Shown piece after piece: positions 14,294 through 22,238 of a DNA stretch of 41,468 bases (within the stretch, counting starts at the first letter, position 1; each line of letters begins with the position of its first letter). The position numbers and the translations under genes are program-made. Origin of the DNA: Haloferax sp. Q22 (lineage in GTDB: Archaea; Halobacteriota; Halobacteria; Halobacteriales; Haloferacaceae). The stretch is taken from positions 1-41,468 of the forward strand of contig NZ_LOEP01000020.1 of the NCBI RefSeq assembly GCF_001482285.1, written 5' to 3'. The notes below the pieces were generated by a model that was not told where the DNA came from, did not search any database, and worked only from the letters and a program-made list of their open reading frames with translations.

Positions 14294-14674
14294 CTACTCC
14301 TCTATCGGATTGAGAGTGCTGAGGTCCGCGTGGAGGACCTCACCGTCGCGAACCACGTATCGCTTTGCCAGTACCGGGAACCGGCATTTCGTGTACCCCG
14401 CGGTCTGGATGTCGAGTTCTTCACCGGGTTCGAGATAGTTGGCCAGCTTTCGGAGGAACTCGTGAGTGACGAGACCACCTTCGTAGTCCGGAAGTCCACC
14501 CTCACGAGTTTCGTAGATCTCGAAGGCGTCGTAGCCCCAGATGATGAGCTCTCCTTCTTCGTCTACTTCCCAATTCAGGGTCCCGAAGCAATGTGCTTCG
14601 CAGAGCTGGCGGACTGCCTGTGCATCGGTTACGGTCGCGCCGGTTGACGTCGTCGCTGCTTGGAGTGTTGCCAT
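14294..14674 (-). CDS. Unknown protein, 126 aa
   Basis: From ATG 14674 (MATLQAATTSTGATV). Features QLCEAHCFGTLNWEVDEEGE, IWGYDAFEIYETREG and RKLANYLEPGEELDIQTAGY, then KCRFPVLAKRYVVRDGE near the C-terminus. It reads as a compact alpha/beta protein; similar haloarchaeal plasmid proteins exist (memory), function unknown. An ATG 18 bp upstream is less likely. A GTGTTCGGTTAA half-site lies 20 bp upstream of the start. Confidence 0.7.
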   Translation of the reverse strand: MATLQAATTSTGATVTDAQAVRQLCEAHCFGTLNWEVDEEGELIIWGYDAFEIYETREGGLPDYEGGLVTHEFLRKLANYLEPGEELDIQTAGYTKCRFPVLAKRYVVRDGEVLHADLSTLNPIEE

Positions 14675-14694
14675 TGTTAGTCTTCGAGGCATCC

Positions 14695-14817
14695 GTGTTC
14701 GGTTAATACCCTCAGTAATATTCTGTATGGTTCAAGTCTGCCTGAGTCGGGCGTACGCGGTGGAATCGACCGATTCTCAAACCCCTCAGAACCGTCGGTT
14801 TGAGCTTAACCGAACAC
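14695..14817. repeat. Perfect 12-bp inverted repeat, outward-facing variant half-sites
   Basis: GTGTTCGGTTAA 14695-14706 and TTAACCGAACAC 14806-14817, 99 bp apart. The sequence is a near relative of GTTGGTTAA / TTAACCAAC, but the two arms face the opposite way. The enclosed 99 bp shows no gene. Confidence 0.6.
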
Positions 14818-15160
14818 CAATGGTCTTCGAGGGCATTTTCCTGCCCCCGCACCCCTTCTGGGGGAACAAAACCGACTGCGAAGCTCTGTTGAAATAGACC
14901 TTTGATGACCGTTCGTTGAGGCGGTGCTGAATAGAGCGCTCGTGTCGGGAATGTCACACTTGTGCCTTCCACATATTGTACTCCTTCCAGCACTGCGAGC
15001 GCTCTCTAGCTCTTTGCTTTCCTCGTTGCTGTCGAAGAGCAGCGAAGCGAACTTGGCACGTCCATCCCCTGAACGCGTCGGAATCACCATTTCTCCTGAC
15101 GTTTCGATCCAGACAAAGCTCGTGTGCGATGCTGACGGACTCGCTGTTGCGAGACCCGGC
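14818..15160. other. Gene-free stretch with a stray leader-like hairpin
   Basis: No credible gene. At 14843-14871 there is a leader-type structure (two C-runs, one G-run, then AACAAAACC) with no gene following it. 14880-14940 contains GAAATAGACC and similar sequence that may be the end of an old insertion sequence; I cannot name it. Confidence 0.35.
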
Positions 15161-16411
15161 TCAGTTGGCCAGTGCCACTAGTGTCCCGCCGCTCTCTCTG
15201 TCGAGGGTGAAGTCCCAAAGGACCGGAATGTAGAGCCGTCCGCCCGCTGCGACCGCGTCGTAGCCGATGTTCCCGGGTTGTTCGCGTCGCCAGCGGACCT
15301 CCCCGTTCCGACGGTCGACGGCGAACGTGTTCGCCGACTCATCAACTCCCGGCTTCTCAGTAGTGACGATGACAGACCGTTCGGTCACGAGCGGGCGCGT
15401 CCGGAGGAAGATGCCCTCCTCGGAGGCAAGGGAGACACGCCAGCGCTCGGTGCCATCCGCGGTGTCGAGCGCCACCAGCGCCCCGTCATCGGTCGGGAGG
15501 TAGAGCCGGTCCCCGTCGGTCGAGACGCCGGCTGTTGATCGTACGGGGGCCGTCCAGCGAACTTTCCCGGTCGCGGCCGACAGTGCGTGGAGCCGGTCGC
15601 CAGGGATGTATGCGTCGCCATTGACCACGGTTGGGGTCTCGAAGTCGGTCTCTCCGGGTGCGTACCGCCACTCCGTCAGCGGGTCCCCAACAGTGCCGGG
15701 CTGGATCGCGACGACGCTCCCAAGCACCCGTGTCGTGTAGAGGACGTAGCCGCTGCCAGCCGCGGGGACGGCCGTCGAGAACCGGTCGTCGCCGGTGGTG
15801 TAGGTCCAGCCCTCTTGGCCGCGCGTGTCGAGCGCCAGCAGCGTCTCGCCCGTAGAGGCGAATACCCGACCATCGCGGCCGAGGACTCCCTCGTTCACCG
15901 ATCCGGAAGTTTCCCGACTCCACCGTGGACTCCCGTCGCGGGCGTCGAGCGCGTACACCCCATCTAGGCCACCGACGTACACAGAGCCACGGTGGACGAC
16001 CGGGGGACACCCAGATGACCCGCCGCCTCCACCCGGCAGCGTCCGCCGCCAGCGTTCTTCGCCGCCCCCGTCGAGGGCGAGCACCGTGCCAGATTCGCCC
16101 GACTCCGGGGCCGGCCCGGCGTGAACGAACACTCGATCCTCGACCACGGCCGGGGAGGTCAGGCCACCCTCGAAGCTGACCGACCAGACCGGGTCGGGGT
16201 CATCGACCCGGACCTCGGGGGCGAACCCCGCATGACCGGGCGTGCGTCCGAACTGCGCCCATCCGCGTTCCTCACCGGGAAGTGGGTCGGTTGTCGTCTC
16301 AGTAGTTCGGGGCCAGCCTCCGCCGAACCGCTCGGTTGAGCAGCCGGCGAGGGCGGCGCCACCGGCGACCCCGATGGCCGCAAGTAGTCGGCGTCTCGTA
16401 TGGAGGGACAC
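15161..16411 (-). CDS. PQQ-repeat beta-propeller lipoprotein (BamB-like)
   Basis: 416 aa from GTG 16411. The N-terminus TRRRLLAAIGVAGGAALAGC has a twin-arginine motif and a lipobox, so it is a Tat-exported lipoprotein anchored outside the membrane. The rest contains about seven repeats of the form (V)YALDARDGSPRWS, typical of PQQ-like propellers; most serve as protein-binding scaffolds, not quinoprotein enzymes. An ATG 57 bp upstream is less likely because an ATTATTTT box at about 16433-16440 lies 25 bp before the GTG, fitting a leaderless start. The gene lacks the leader hairpin seen in its neighbours and may be a separate insertion. Confidence 0.88.
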   Translation of the reverse strand: MSLHTRRRLLAAIGVAGGAALAGCSTERFGGGWPRTTETTTDPLPGEERGWAQFGRTPGHAGFAPEVRVDDPDPVWSVSFEGGLTSPAVVEDRVFVHAGPAPESGESGTVLALDGGGEERWRRTLPGGGGGSSGCPPVVHRGSVYVGGLDGVYALDARDGSPRWSRETSGSVNEGVLGRDGRVFASTGETLLALDTRGQEGWTYTTGDDRFSTAVPAAGSGYVLYTTRVLGSVVAIQPGTVGDPLTEWRYAPGETDFETPTVVNGDAYIPGDRLHALSAATGKVRWTAPVRSTAGVSTDGDRLYLPTDDGALVALDTADGTERWRVSLASEEGIFLRTRPLVTERSVIVTTEKPGVDESANTFAVDRRNGEVRWRREQPGNIGYDAVAAGGRLYIPVLWDFTLDRESGGTLVALAN

Positions 16412-16432
16412 TGTCACTACTGCTGTAGCCGA

Positions 16433-16440
16433 GAAAATAA
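16433..16440 (-). promoter_or_regulatory. TATA-like box of PQQ lipoprotein gene
   Basis: ATTATTTT on the minus strand, about 25 bp before GTG 16411, supporting a leaderless transcript and the chosen start. Confidence 0.5.
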
Positions 16441-16520
16441 TGCTGTCGACAAAGTCAGAGGATTCCAACAGAACCGATCGAGAGAGAGGCTAAATCGGTG
16501 CTGCTCAACCGACCCTTTCC

Positions 16521-16709
16521 TCAGGATTCGGCCTTGGTGTTTGCTTTCTCCGAAGCACCTGGCCGAGTGAGCAGTCCTACTTGTTCCAGAAGCGTGGTGG
16601 CCTCAACGATTCGCTCTCGGTCGGGTGAGTCCAGTTGCTCGATGTCGATGCTGTTGAGGTTGCTGAGTGCGCGATGCAGTCGGTATCCTGGTGTGTCTCG
16701 TGGGTCCAT
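16521..16709 (-). CDS. Small unknown protein, 62 aa
   Basis: Reads MDPRDTPGYRLHRALSNLNS then IDIEQLDSPDRERIVEATTL and a helical end. It is compact, helical and without known motif. A leader hairpin with its AGAAAAAC tail directly upstream (16722-16746) supports a real gene. Confidence 0.6.
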   Translation of the reverse strand: MDPRDTPGYRLHRALSNLNSIDIEQLDSPDRERIVEATTLLEQVGLLTRPGASEKANTKAES

Positions 16710-16721
16710 GATGTACGCCTC

Positions 16722-16746
16722 CGCCGACTTCTGGCGCAGAAAAACA
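16722..16746 (-). promoter_or_regulatory. Leader hairpin upstream of 16709 gene
   Basis: CGCC 16722-16725 pairs with GGCG 16733-16736, followed by CAGAAAAACAT. Short stem but the same layout. Confidence 0.45.
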
Positions 16747-16779
16747 TCGCCGGGTCGTCAGCGTAATTCAAGGTGGAGC

Positions 16780-16822
16780 CTCCGACCTCAAGGAGCGAGC
16801 GAAGGGAGCGAGTAGGTCGGAG
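16780..16822 (+). repeat. TnpB element left-end hairpin
   Basis: CTCCGACCT 16780-16788 pairs with AGGTCGGAG 16814-16822. The loop CTCAAGGAGCGAGCGAAGGG resembles the right-end motif CTCAAGGACCGAG, as expected for paired subterminal hairpins of IS200/IS605-type elements. Confidence 0.65.
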
Positions 16823-16908
16823 AGGAAACCGACATGGTACGACACAACCGGGATACTACGACCGACTGACTCCCGGACCTACAAGTACCGCCGGGTACTC
16901 TCTGAAGT

Positions 16909-18159
16909 ATGGACGTGCGTCGAACCGCCGTCGTGAAACTCGACCTTTCCGACGAGCAACGTGACGTACTCCACCGAACCGCCGAGCAATACCTGTACTG
17001 CGCGAACCGAACCGCCGACTACTGTTGGTCCGATACCTCATACACCGAGTGCAAGACCAACAAACGGCAGGTGCGGGACGCGCTCTACGCCGACCTTCGA
17101 GAGGAGACGGACCTACAGGCACAACTCGTCCAAGCCGCCATCAAACGCGCCGTCGAAGCCATCAAAGGCGTTATCGAACGATGGAAGAAGGGACAGCGAG
17201 TCTCTTGCCCCACGTTCACCGCCGAAACGATGGACTACGACGCACGGAGCGCGACATTCTCCCGCAACAAGGTGTCGCTGGCGACTGTTGAGGGGCGGGT
17301 CGAACCGTCGTTCGTTCTTCCGGCAGACAGCCCGACGCCCTACGAGCGGCACGTACTCTCCGAGGATTACGAGTTCCGCGAGAGTACGGTTCGATACGAT
17401 GCGGTGGACGACGAGTTCTACATTCAAATCTCGACTCGGCGGATAGACGGCGACGACGACGAGGTTCCGGCAGATATCGGGCACCCCGACCAAACGGTCC
17501 TCGGTATCGACCTCGGCGTCAACTCGCTCGCCGTCTCCTCGACCGGCACGTTCTGGCAGGGAGACGACTACGACCATTGGTGCCGCGAGTTCGAGAAGCG
17601 ACGCGGTGAGATGCAACAGCGCGGGACGCAAGCCGCGCACAACGCGCTCCTACGGCTCGGAAAGCGCGAAGAAGCGTGGCGGAAACAGTACATCCACAGA
17701 GTCGCCAACGAACTCGTCACGGAAGCCGTCGAACACGACTGCGACGTAATCGTGTTCGAGGAGTTGACCGACATTCGAGAGCGGCTTCCGCAGGCAAAGT
17801 GGCACCACGTTTGGGCGTTTCGACGTCTGTCCGAGTACGTCAAGTACAAGGCCCCCGAGCAGGGTGTCTCTGTGGAGCAGGTTGAGCCGAACCACACGTC
17901 CCAACGCTGTTCTCGGACGGACTGTGGGTTCACGCACGAGGACAACCGTCACGGGGAACACTTCTGTTGCCAGAAGTGCGGGTACGAGGTGAACGCGGAC
18001 TACAACGGCGCGAAGAACATCGGGCTACGGTATGTCCGGAAGCGAACACACAGACTCCGGTCCTCGCCCACGTCGGGGAGCGGAGACGCACCAGTAGACG
18101 TGCGTGTGAATGGTGGGACGTTGAACGGTAAGAGTCACCAGCAGATTGCTGGCGACTGA
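16909..18159 (+). CDS. tnpB: TnpB-type RNA-guided nuclease of a second solo element
   Basis: 416 aa with intact RuvC residues: Asp in GIDLGVNSLAVSS (about 200), Glu in VFEELTDIRERL (about 282) and Asp in NADYNGAKNIG (about 364). Zinc finger: CSRTDCGF...CCQKCGY. The N-terminal VVKLDLSDEQRDVLHRTAEQ and NKRQVRDALYADLR segments are typical of haloarchaeal ISH-type TnpB. No tnpA is present. Both ends are defined by hairpins (16780-16822 and 18182-18231), giving an element of about 1.46 kb. The left end directly follows the leader of the 62-aa gene. It is only distantly related to the TnpB at 2510. Confidence 0.93.
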   Translation: MDVRRTAVVKLDLSDEQRDVLHRTAEQYLYCANRTADYCWSDTSYTECKTNKRQVRDALYADLREETDLQAQLVQAAIKRAVEAIKGVIERWKKGQRVSCPTFTAETMDYDARSATFSRNKVSLATVEGRVEPSFVLPADSPTPYERHVLSEDYEFRESTVRYDAVDDEFYIQISTRRIDGDDDEVPADIGHPDQTVLGIDLGVNSLAVSSTGTFWQGDDYDHWCREFEKRRGEMQQRGTQAAHNALLRLGKREEAWRKQYIHRVANELVTEAVEHDCDVIVFEELTDIRERLPQAKWHHVWAFRRLSEYVKYKAPEQGVSVEQVEPNHTSQRCSRTDCGFTHEDNRHGEHFCCQKCGYEVNADYNGAKNIGLRYVRKRTHRLRSSPTSGSGDAPVDVRVNGGTLNGKSHQQIAGD

Positions 18160-18236
18160 TTGCTGGGAGTCCACATCAAAGCCCCACACTCAAGGACCGA
18201 GGCGCGTCTGCGCCGAGGGAGTAAGGTGGGGGTAGT
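18160..18236 (+). ncRNA. Probable omega-RNA scaffold / right end of second TnpB element
   Basis: Immediately after the tnpB stop. Outer stem CCCCAC 18182-18187 with GTGGGG 18226-18231 and inner stem GGCGC 18201-18205 with GCGCC 18210-18214. This is where TnpB guide RNAs are encoded; the guide would read the flank beyond about 18235. Confidence 0.6.
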
Positions 18237-18258
18237 TTACCAGAGCATCTATAGCCTG

Positions 18259-18375
18259 ACGAGGATCACGATTGAGTCACCCAGCACAGATCGATTCGTT
18301 ATCGAAGGAGGATGGATACGTTTCTTTGGTTACAGCGAAGGGGATGAGGCACAGTATGATGGGTACATATCATAG
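18259..18375 (+). pseudogene. Possible C-terminal remnant beyond the TnpB element
   Basis: Frame reads ITIESPSTDRFVIEGGWIRF then FGYSEGDEAQYDGYIS and a TAG stop. The composition is gene-like, but there is no start outside the TnpB element, so it may be the tail of a gene cut by the insertion. Not recognised. The rest of 18376-18551 shows no gene. Confidence 0.3.
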
Positions 18376-18551
18376 AATCGCCCCCAACGAATTGATTGCA
18401 CCCCGACCTTCAGCGGATTGGCTGTTAGATAGCTTTGTACATCTATCGAGCTATTTTTCGTGGGATCACTCATAGTCAGAGAGTCGGATTTCGTTCAAAC
18501 GTCTCTTTCACTCTCGGGGAGCTTTATGTCCAGAGCGGGGAAGAGCTAGTT

Positions 18552-19070
18552 ATGAACAGACGAGACCTCCTCTCTGCGTCGGTACCACTTCTCGTCTTTG
18601 GGGCAGGGTGTCTCGGCCAACTGGATGGCACGACTGACGGTGGCTCCGGACAGAGCGGCTCGGGTGCGGGGGTCAACGACGCGAAGCTCAAACTGGAGAA
18701 ATACAAGGACCACGAGAAGGCGATGAACGATGGCTATCGAAACATCGGCACCTGTATCGAGGGGCTGGGTACCCCATTCGTGAAAGAAGATGTTCCCCAG
18801 GTTTCCTACGATATGCCAAACGTGCTCCTCTATGAACAAACAGACACCGACCAGTACGAGCTGAGGGGTGCTGAATGGTTCGTCCCCACGAGTGATGTCG
18901 AGGAACCTCCAGCACTTTTTGCTGGTGATGACCGGCGAACCTTCCGTGGACCGATGGAGGGCCATTATTCAGACCAGCCCAGACACTATGGACTCCATGT
19001 CTGGTTATTCACTGAGAATCCAAACGGTCAGTTCGCCGAGTCCAATCCAAACCCCACTTGTTCGGACTGA
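18552..19070 (+). CDS. Secreted lipoprotein of unknown function, 172 aa
   Basis: From ATG 18552: MNRRDLLSASVPLLVFGAGC has an arginine pair, hydrophobic core and lipobox cysteine, so it is a Tat-type lipoprotein. A Gly/Ser-rich linker (GGSGQSGSGAG) follows, then a globular domain with DGYRNIGTCIEGLGTPFVKE, VSYDMPNVLLYEQTDTDQYE and HYGLHVWLFTENPNGQFAES. I do not recognise the domain; the YE...GAEWF and PNP pattern resembles extracellular halophile proteins. The TTG-started longer frame was rejected. Confidence 0.7.
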   Translation: MNRRDLLSASVPLLVFGAGCLGQLDGTTDGGSGQSGSGAGVNDAKLKLEKYKDHEKAMNDGYRNIGTCIEGLGTPFVKEDVPQVSYDMPNVLLYEQTDTDQYELRGAEWFVPTSDVEEPPALFAGDDRRTFRGPMEGHYSDQPRHYGLHVWLFTENPNGQFAESNPNPTCSD

Positions 19071-19210
19071 ATGCGATAGCATTCTGTTACAGATATCCTC
19101 TATATCCCTCACGTCGGTCACTTCGAAGTGGACGGGGAGAATTCTATGACACGCTGTGATGGTGCAATCGAGTCCACGGATTCAAGGTTTCTCTGCGCGA
19201 ATCGTCAGCT

Positions 19211-19570
19211 ATGACCGATGATTCAGAATCCTCCCCATCGTTTCTCTCGTCGCTTCCGAGCCACCCCATTACCGACGGCATCGTGAAGCAGATTGGTGAG
19301 AGCGACAACCCAAAAATTCGCGGAGCCATGGGTTTTCCAGGCTCATCCCCCGGCACGATCGAAGCGTTCCTGCTGAATATGGAAGCCAAGACGCACGTAA
19401 TCGTCTTTGATCCAGGCGCGGAACAATGGCGCGTCTACAAATCCTTCAAAACCGAGGGGATGAGCCATCAAGAGATGGTCAATCGTGCGAGCGAACTCGC
19501 TAACGAGTGGTTCGCTGAAAGCCTCTCGGACCGCATCGCGGCCGCAGAAGAGACGGAGTCAGACACTTGA
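19211..19570 (+). CDS. Unknown protein, 119 aa
   Basis: Small acidic protein with IRGAMGFPGSSPGTIEAFLL, MEAKTHVIVFDPGAEQWRVY and a C-terminal helical region. No family recognised. The stop TGA overlaps the TTG start of the next gene, so the two are translationally coupled. Confidence 0.65.
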   Translation: MTDDSESSPSFLSSLPSHPITDGIVKQIGESDNPKIRGAMGFPGSSPGTIEAFLLNMEAKTHVIVFDPGAEQWRVYKSFKTEGMSHQEMVNRASELANEWFAESLSDRIAAAEETESDT

Positions 19571-20061
19571 TCCTCCGCTACTACGCTGATGCGGACATCC
19601 GCGAGTGGCACGACCACGCGCTCCGGCTCTTGCGAACGCTGCACGACGAGCACGGCATCGCAGTCGAGATCGACCGGATCGACGAGCAGCACGGGCCGAT
19701 CACGGATTTCCCCGGCGACGTACGATACCCGACGCCCGAGGAGGTCTACGAGCGCGACCTCAAACGCAACCGTGCTCTGAACCAGACCATCGACCAGACA
19801 CCGTCAGCGGCGTTCAAACGCTACGGGAAACTCGACATCGCTGGGAACGTCGCGGTCGTCGATGATGAGGGGATTGTCCAATGGGCTTCGACACTGCCGG
19901 GCTATGCTGACGGCTATCGGCCGGGTGCTGCGTCACAGACCGCGATGGACTTTCTGGAGGATATCGCAACCGCTCCGAGCAACCGTATCTGCGTCGAATG
20001 CTTCTCTCTGCTGGATGGCGACGAAAATTTCTGTCCGAACTGTGGCTACGAATTTCCATAG
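19567..20061 (+). CDS. Unknown zinc-ribbon protein, 164 aa
   Basis: Starts at TTG 19567, overlapping the previous stop (TTGA). N-terminal part ILRYYADADIREWHDHALRL reads like a thioredoxin-type or nuclease-like alpha/beta domain, but no motif is decisive. The middle has NVAVVDDEGIVQWASTLPGY. The C-terminus is a zinc ribbon, CVECFSLLDGDENFCPNCGY. Its partner is the coupled upstream gene. Copy 2 of the TTAACCAAC repeat lies 145 bp downstream. Confidence 0.7.
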   Translation: MILRYYADADIREWHDHALRLLRTLHDEHGIAVEIDRIDEQHGPITDFPGDVRYPTPEEVYERDLKRNRALNQTIDQTPSAAFKRYGKLDIAGNVAVVDDEGIVQWASTLPGYADGYRPGAASQTAMDFLEDIATAPSNRICVECFSLLDGDENFCPNCGYEFP

Positions 20062-20205
20062 CGAAGTGCGCTATTGGACCGACGACATTCAATGCCGACT
20101 GGCTGATGTCACACGTCCTGGGCACACGAGAATAGGTAGCCTCTATCAGCTGGTTTCACGCCGTGAGAGGCCTCTCCACGTCATCACACATCTCCGCCCC
20201 ATCGA

Positions 20206-20248
20206 ATTAACCAACAATGAACGGCTTTGACACGCCTTGTTGGTTAAT
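20206..20248. repeat. TTAACCAAC inverted repeat, copy 2
   Basis: ATTAACCAAC 20206-20215 and GTTGGTTAAT 20239-20248, spacer 23 bp; the arms extend to 11 bp. It marks the left edge of the CcbP/XPB/Bax1 block. Confidence 0.85.
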
Positions 20249-20359
20249 CTTGTCCGGCGACTCAGTCCAGGACTTCTGCGGTCACAATCGAGCAAGCTTA
20301 CGATTGGTCGATGGGTGGATCCGGCTGTCCAGCGTATCTTACGAACAGAGTGCGTACTG

Positions 20360-20722
20360 ATGGGTATGCCACGAGTCGAGAGAGACGAAGAACGAGACGA
20401 ACGCATCGAGATGCGGATTATCGTCGATACGTACAGTGCTGAAGAGCAGGCGATGGGCTGGCACGCGTATCTGGGCGACACGATGGACTTTCCCTTCGAA
20501 GCACGGTGTGTCATCGAGCGAGCGGAATCACCCCTGAATGTGGGCGAAACGGTACGCGTTATCGAAATGTCCCCGACTGAGCCAACGCTCAGCCAGATGT
20601 TCGTAACGGTGGAGTGGATGGACAGAACACTTGGCGTGCCGCTGGAACAATTAGAGCCCGTTGACGCCAGCAGTGACACGAAACAGGCGATCGCAGACTG
20701 GCAGTACTGGCTCGACCGCTGA
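20360..20722 (+). CDS. CcbP-like calcium-binding domain protein, 120 aa
   Basis: From ATG 20360 (or 20366). The core pattern RIIVDTYSAEEQAMGWHAYL, MDFPFEARCVIERAESPLNV, VRVIEMSPTEP and IADWQYWLD matches, from memory, the calcium-binding CcbP family of cyanobacteria and other microbes. The role here is unknown. It precedes the XPB-Bax1 operon by 115 bp on the same strand and lies inside the same inverted-repeat bracket. The frame upstream to 20237 overlaps the repeat and is not needed. Confidence 0.65.
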   Translation: MGMPRVERDEERDERIEMRIIVDTYSAEEQAMGWHAYLGDTMDFPFEARCVIERAESPLNVGETVRVIEMSPTEPTLSQMFVTVEWMDRTLGVPLEQLEPVDASSDTKQAIADWQYWLDR

Positions 20723-20837
20723 GAGCCGTGTGTCCGTCCTCGAACCACCCTCTCCAGAGACAGAAAGCGCCACGTCTCACCGACCCCCGGCCAATCCACA
20801 GATTGAATCCGTCCGAACTCATCCATCTTGATACTGA

Positions 20838-22238
20838 ATGCGACTCGAATTCGACGACGGAACCCTCCTGCTCCATGATGCCTCCGATGACACTCCGTAT
20901 GCGGAGTGGGACGACCGCGTCGACGAGTACCGCGCCCAGGCGTATCGGTATCGACCTCTCCTCGAATGGGCGGGTGCTTGGACAGACGGAAACGAGCAAT
21001 CTACGCTGCAGGACGGCTTCGCCCACGCTCTCGAAGACGCCGCACGGGCGTATCCTGCCCTCGATCTCACGCCAGCGCTCCACATCGAACCGCGCGACTA
21101 CCAGCAGGCCGCCCTCGACGCGTGGGTCGACCACGGCCGCCGGGGGAGTGTCGTGCTCCCCACGGGCAGCGGGAAGACGTTCCTCGGGCTGCAGGCCATC
21201 GCCAACGCCGGCGTCAGTGCGCTGGTCGTAACGCCGACGATTGACCTGATGAACCAGTGGCACGCCACGCTCACCAACGCCTTCGGCGACCAGCTCGCAC
21301 AGCCAATCGGCGTTCTCGGCGGCGGCAGCCACGAGGTCACCGCGATAACGGTCACGACCTACGACAGCGCCTATCGCTACGTCAACGAGTACGGCGACCA
21401 GTTCGGCCTCCTCGTCGTCGACGAGGAACACCACTTGCCAGCTCCGACCTACCAGCAGATCCCCGAGATGATGATCGCGCCGTATCGCCTCGGCCTCACA
21501 GCGACCTACGAGCGACCCGATGGCAAGCACGAACTCCTCGAGGACCTTCTCGGGCCGGTCGTCTATCGGGAGCACGTCGACGAACTCGCCGGCGAGTATC
21601 TCAGCGAGTACGAGACGATTCACATGTCGGTCGACCTCACAGCCGACGAACGCGAGACGTATGACGAGGAGTATCAGATCTATCGTGACTACGTCGACAG
21701 CCACGACTTCGAGCTCTGGAAGGAACGCGGCTACGCAGAGTTCCTCAAGCGCACGTCCTACGACCCGCAGGGACGGCGGGCGCTCATCGCCAAACAACGG
21801 GCCGAGCGACTCGCCCGGACGGCGACGAAGAAACTCGACACGCTCGACACGCTCATCAAACGCCATCACGACGACCGCGCCATCATCTTCACTGCGAACA
21901 ACGACTTCGCCTACGAGATCTCCCAGGAGTTCATCGTCCCCTGCATCACCCATCAGACCAAGACCGACGAACGCACCGAGATCCTGGAACGGTTCCGCAC
22001 GGGCGAGTATTCGATGCTCGCGACCTCCCAAGTTCTCGACGAAGGGATTGACGTCCCGGCGGCGAACGTCGGCATCATCCTCTCGGGAAGCGCCTCGAAA
22101 CGCCAGTACGCTCAGCGGCTCGGACGAATCCTCCGGCCGACGGACGACCGTCTGCCAGCACGTCTGTACGAGATTATTGCTGCGGACACGATGGAGACGT
22201 ACGTCTCCCAACGCCGTCGAGAGGGGGTGAATGCGTAA
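20838..22238 (+). CDS. XPB/Rad25-type SF2 DNA helicase
   Basis: 466 aa. Motifs: I PTGSGKT at 108-114, Ia VTPTIDLMNQW, II VDEEHH at 194-199, III LTAT at 220-223, V/VI DEGIDVPAAN and QYAQRLGRILRP near 430. The N-terminal damage-recognition-like region and the RED-type region are in the usual places for archaeal XPB, which unwinds DNA 3'-5'. The next gene begins within its stop codon (TAATG) and encodes Bax1, the known nuclease partner. The pair forms a helicase-nuclease complex. This accessory copy is probably additional to a chromosomal pair, which is inference. Confidence 0.88.
   Translation: MRLEFDDGTLLLHDASDDTPYAEWDDRVDEYRAQAYRYRPLLEWAGAWTDGNEQSTLQDGFAHALEDAARAYPALDLTPALHIEPRDYQQAALDAWVDHGRRGSVVLPTGSGKTFLGLQAIANAGVSALVVTPTIDLMNQWHATLTNAFGDQLAQPIGVLGGGSHEVTAITVTTYDSAYRYVNEYGDQFGLLVVDEEHHLPAPTYQQIPEMMIAPYRLGLTATYERPDGKHELLEDLLGPVVYREHVDELAGEYLSEYETIHMSVDLTADERETYDEEYQIYRDYVDSHDFELWKERGYAEFLKRTSYDPQGRRALIAKQRAERLARTATKKLDTLDTLIKRHHDDRAIIFTANNDFAYEISQEFIVPCITHQTKTDERTEILERFRTGEYSMLATSQVLDEGIDVPAANVGIILSGSASKRQYAQRLGRILRPTDDRLPARLYEIIAADTMETYVSQRRREGVNA

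Noticed and set aside
14712-15090. Minus-strand frames of 93-94 aa in the gap after 14674
   Set aside because: They cross an inverted repeat and a stray leader hairpin, and their composition is not haloarchaeal protein-like.
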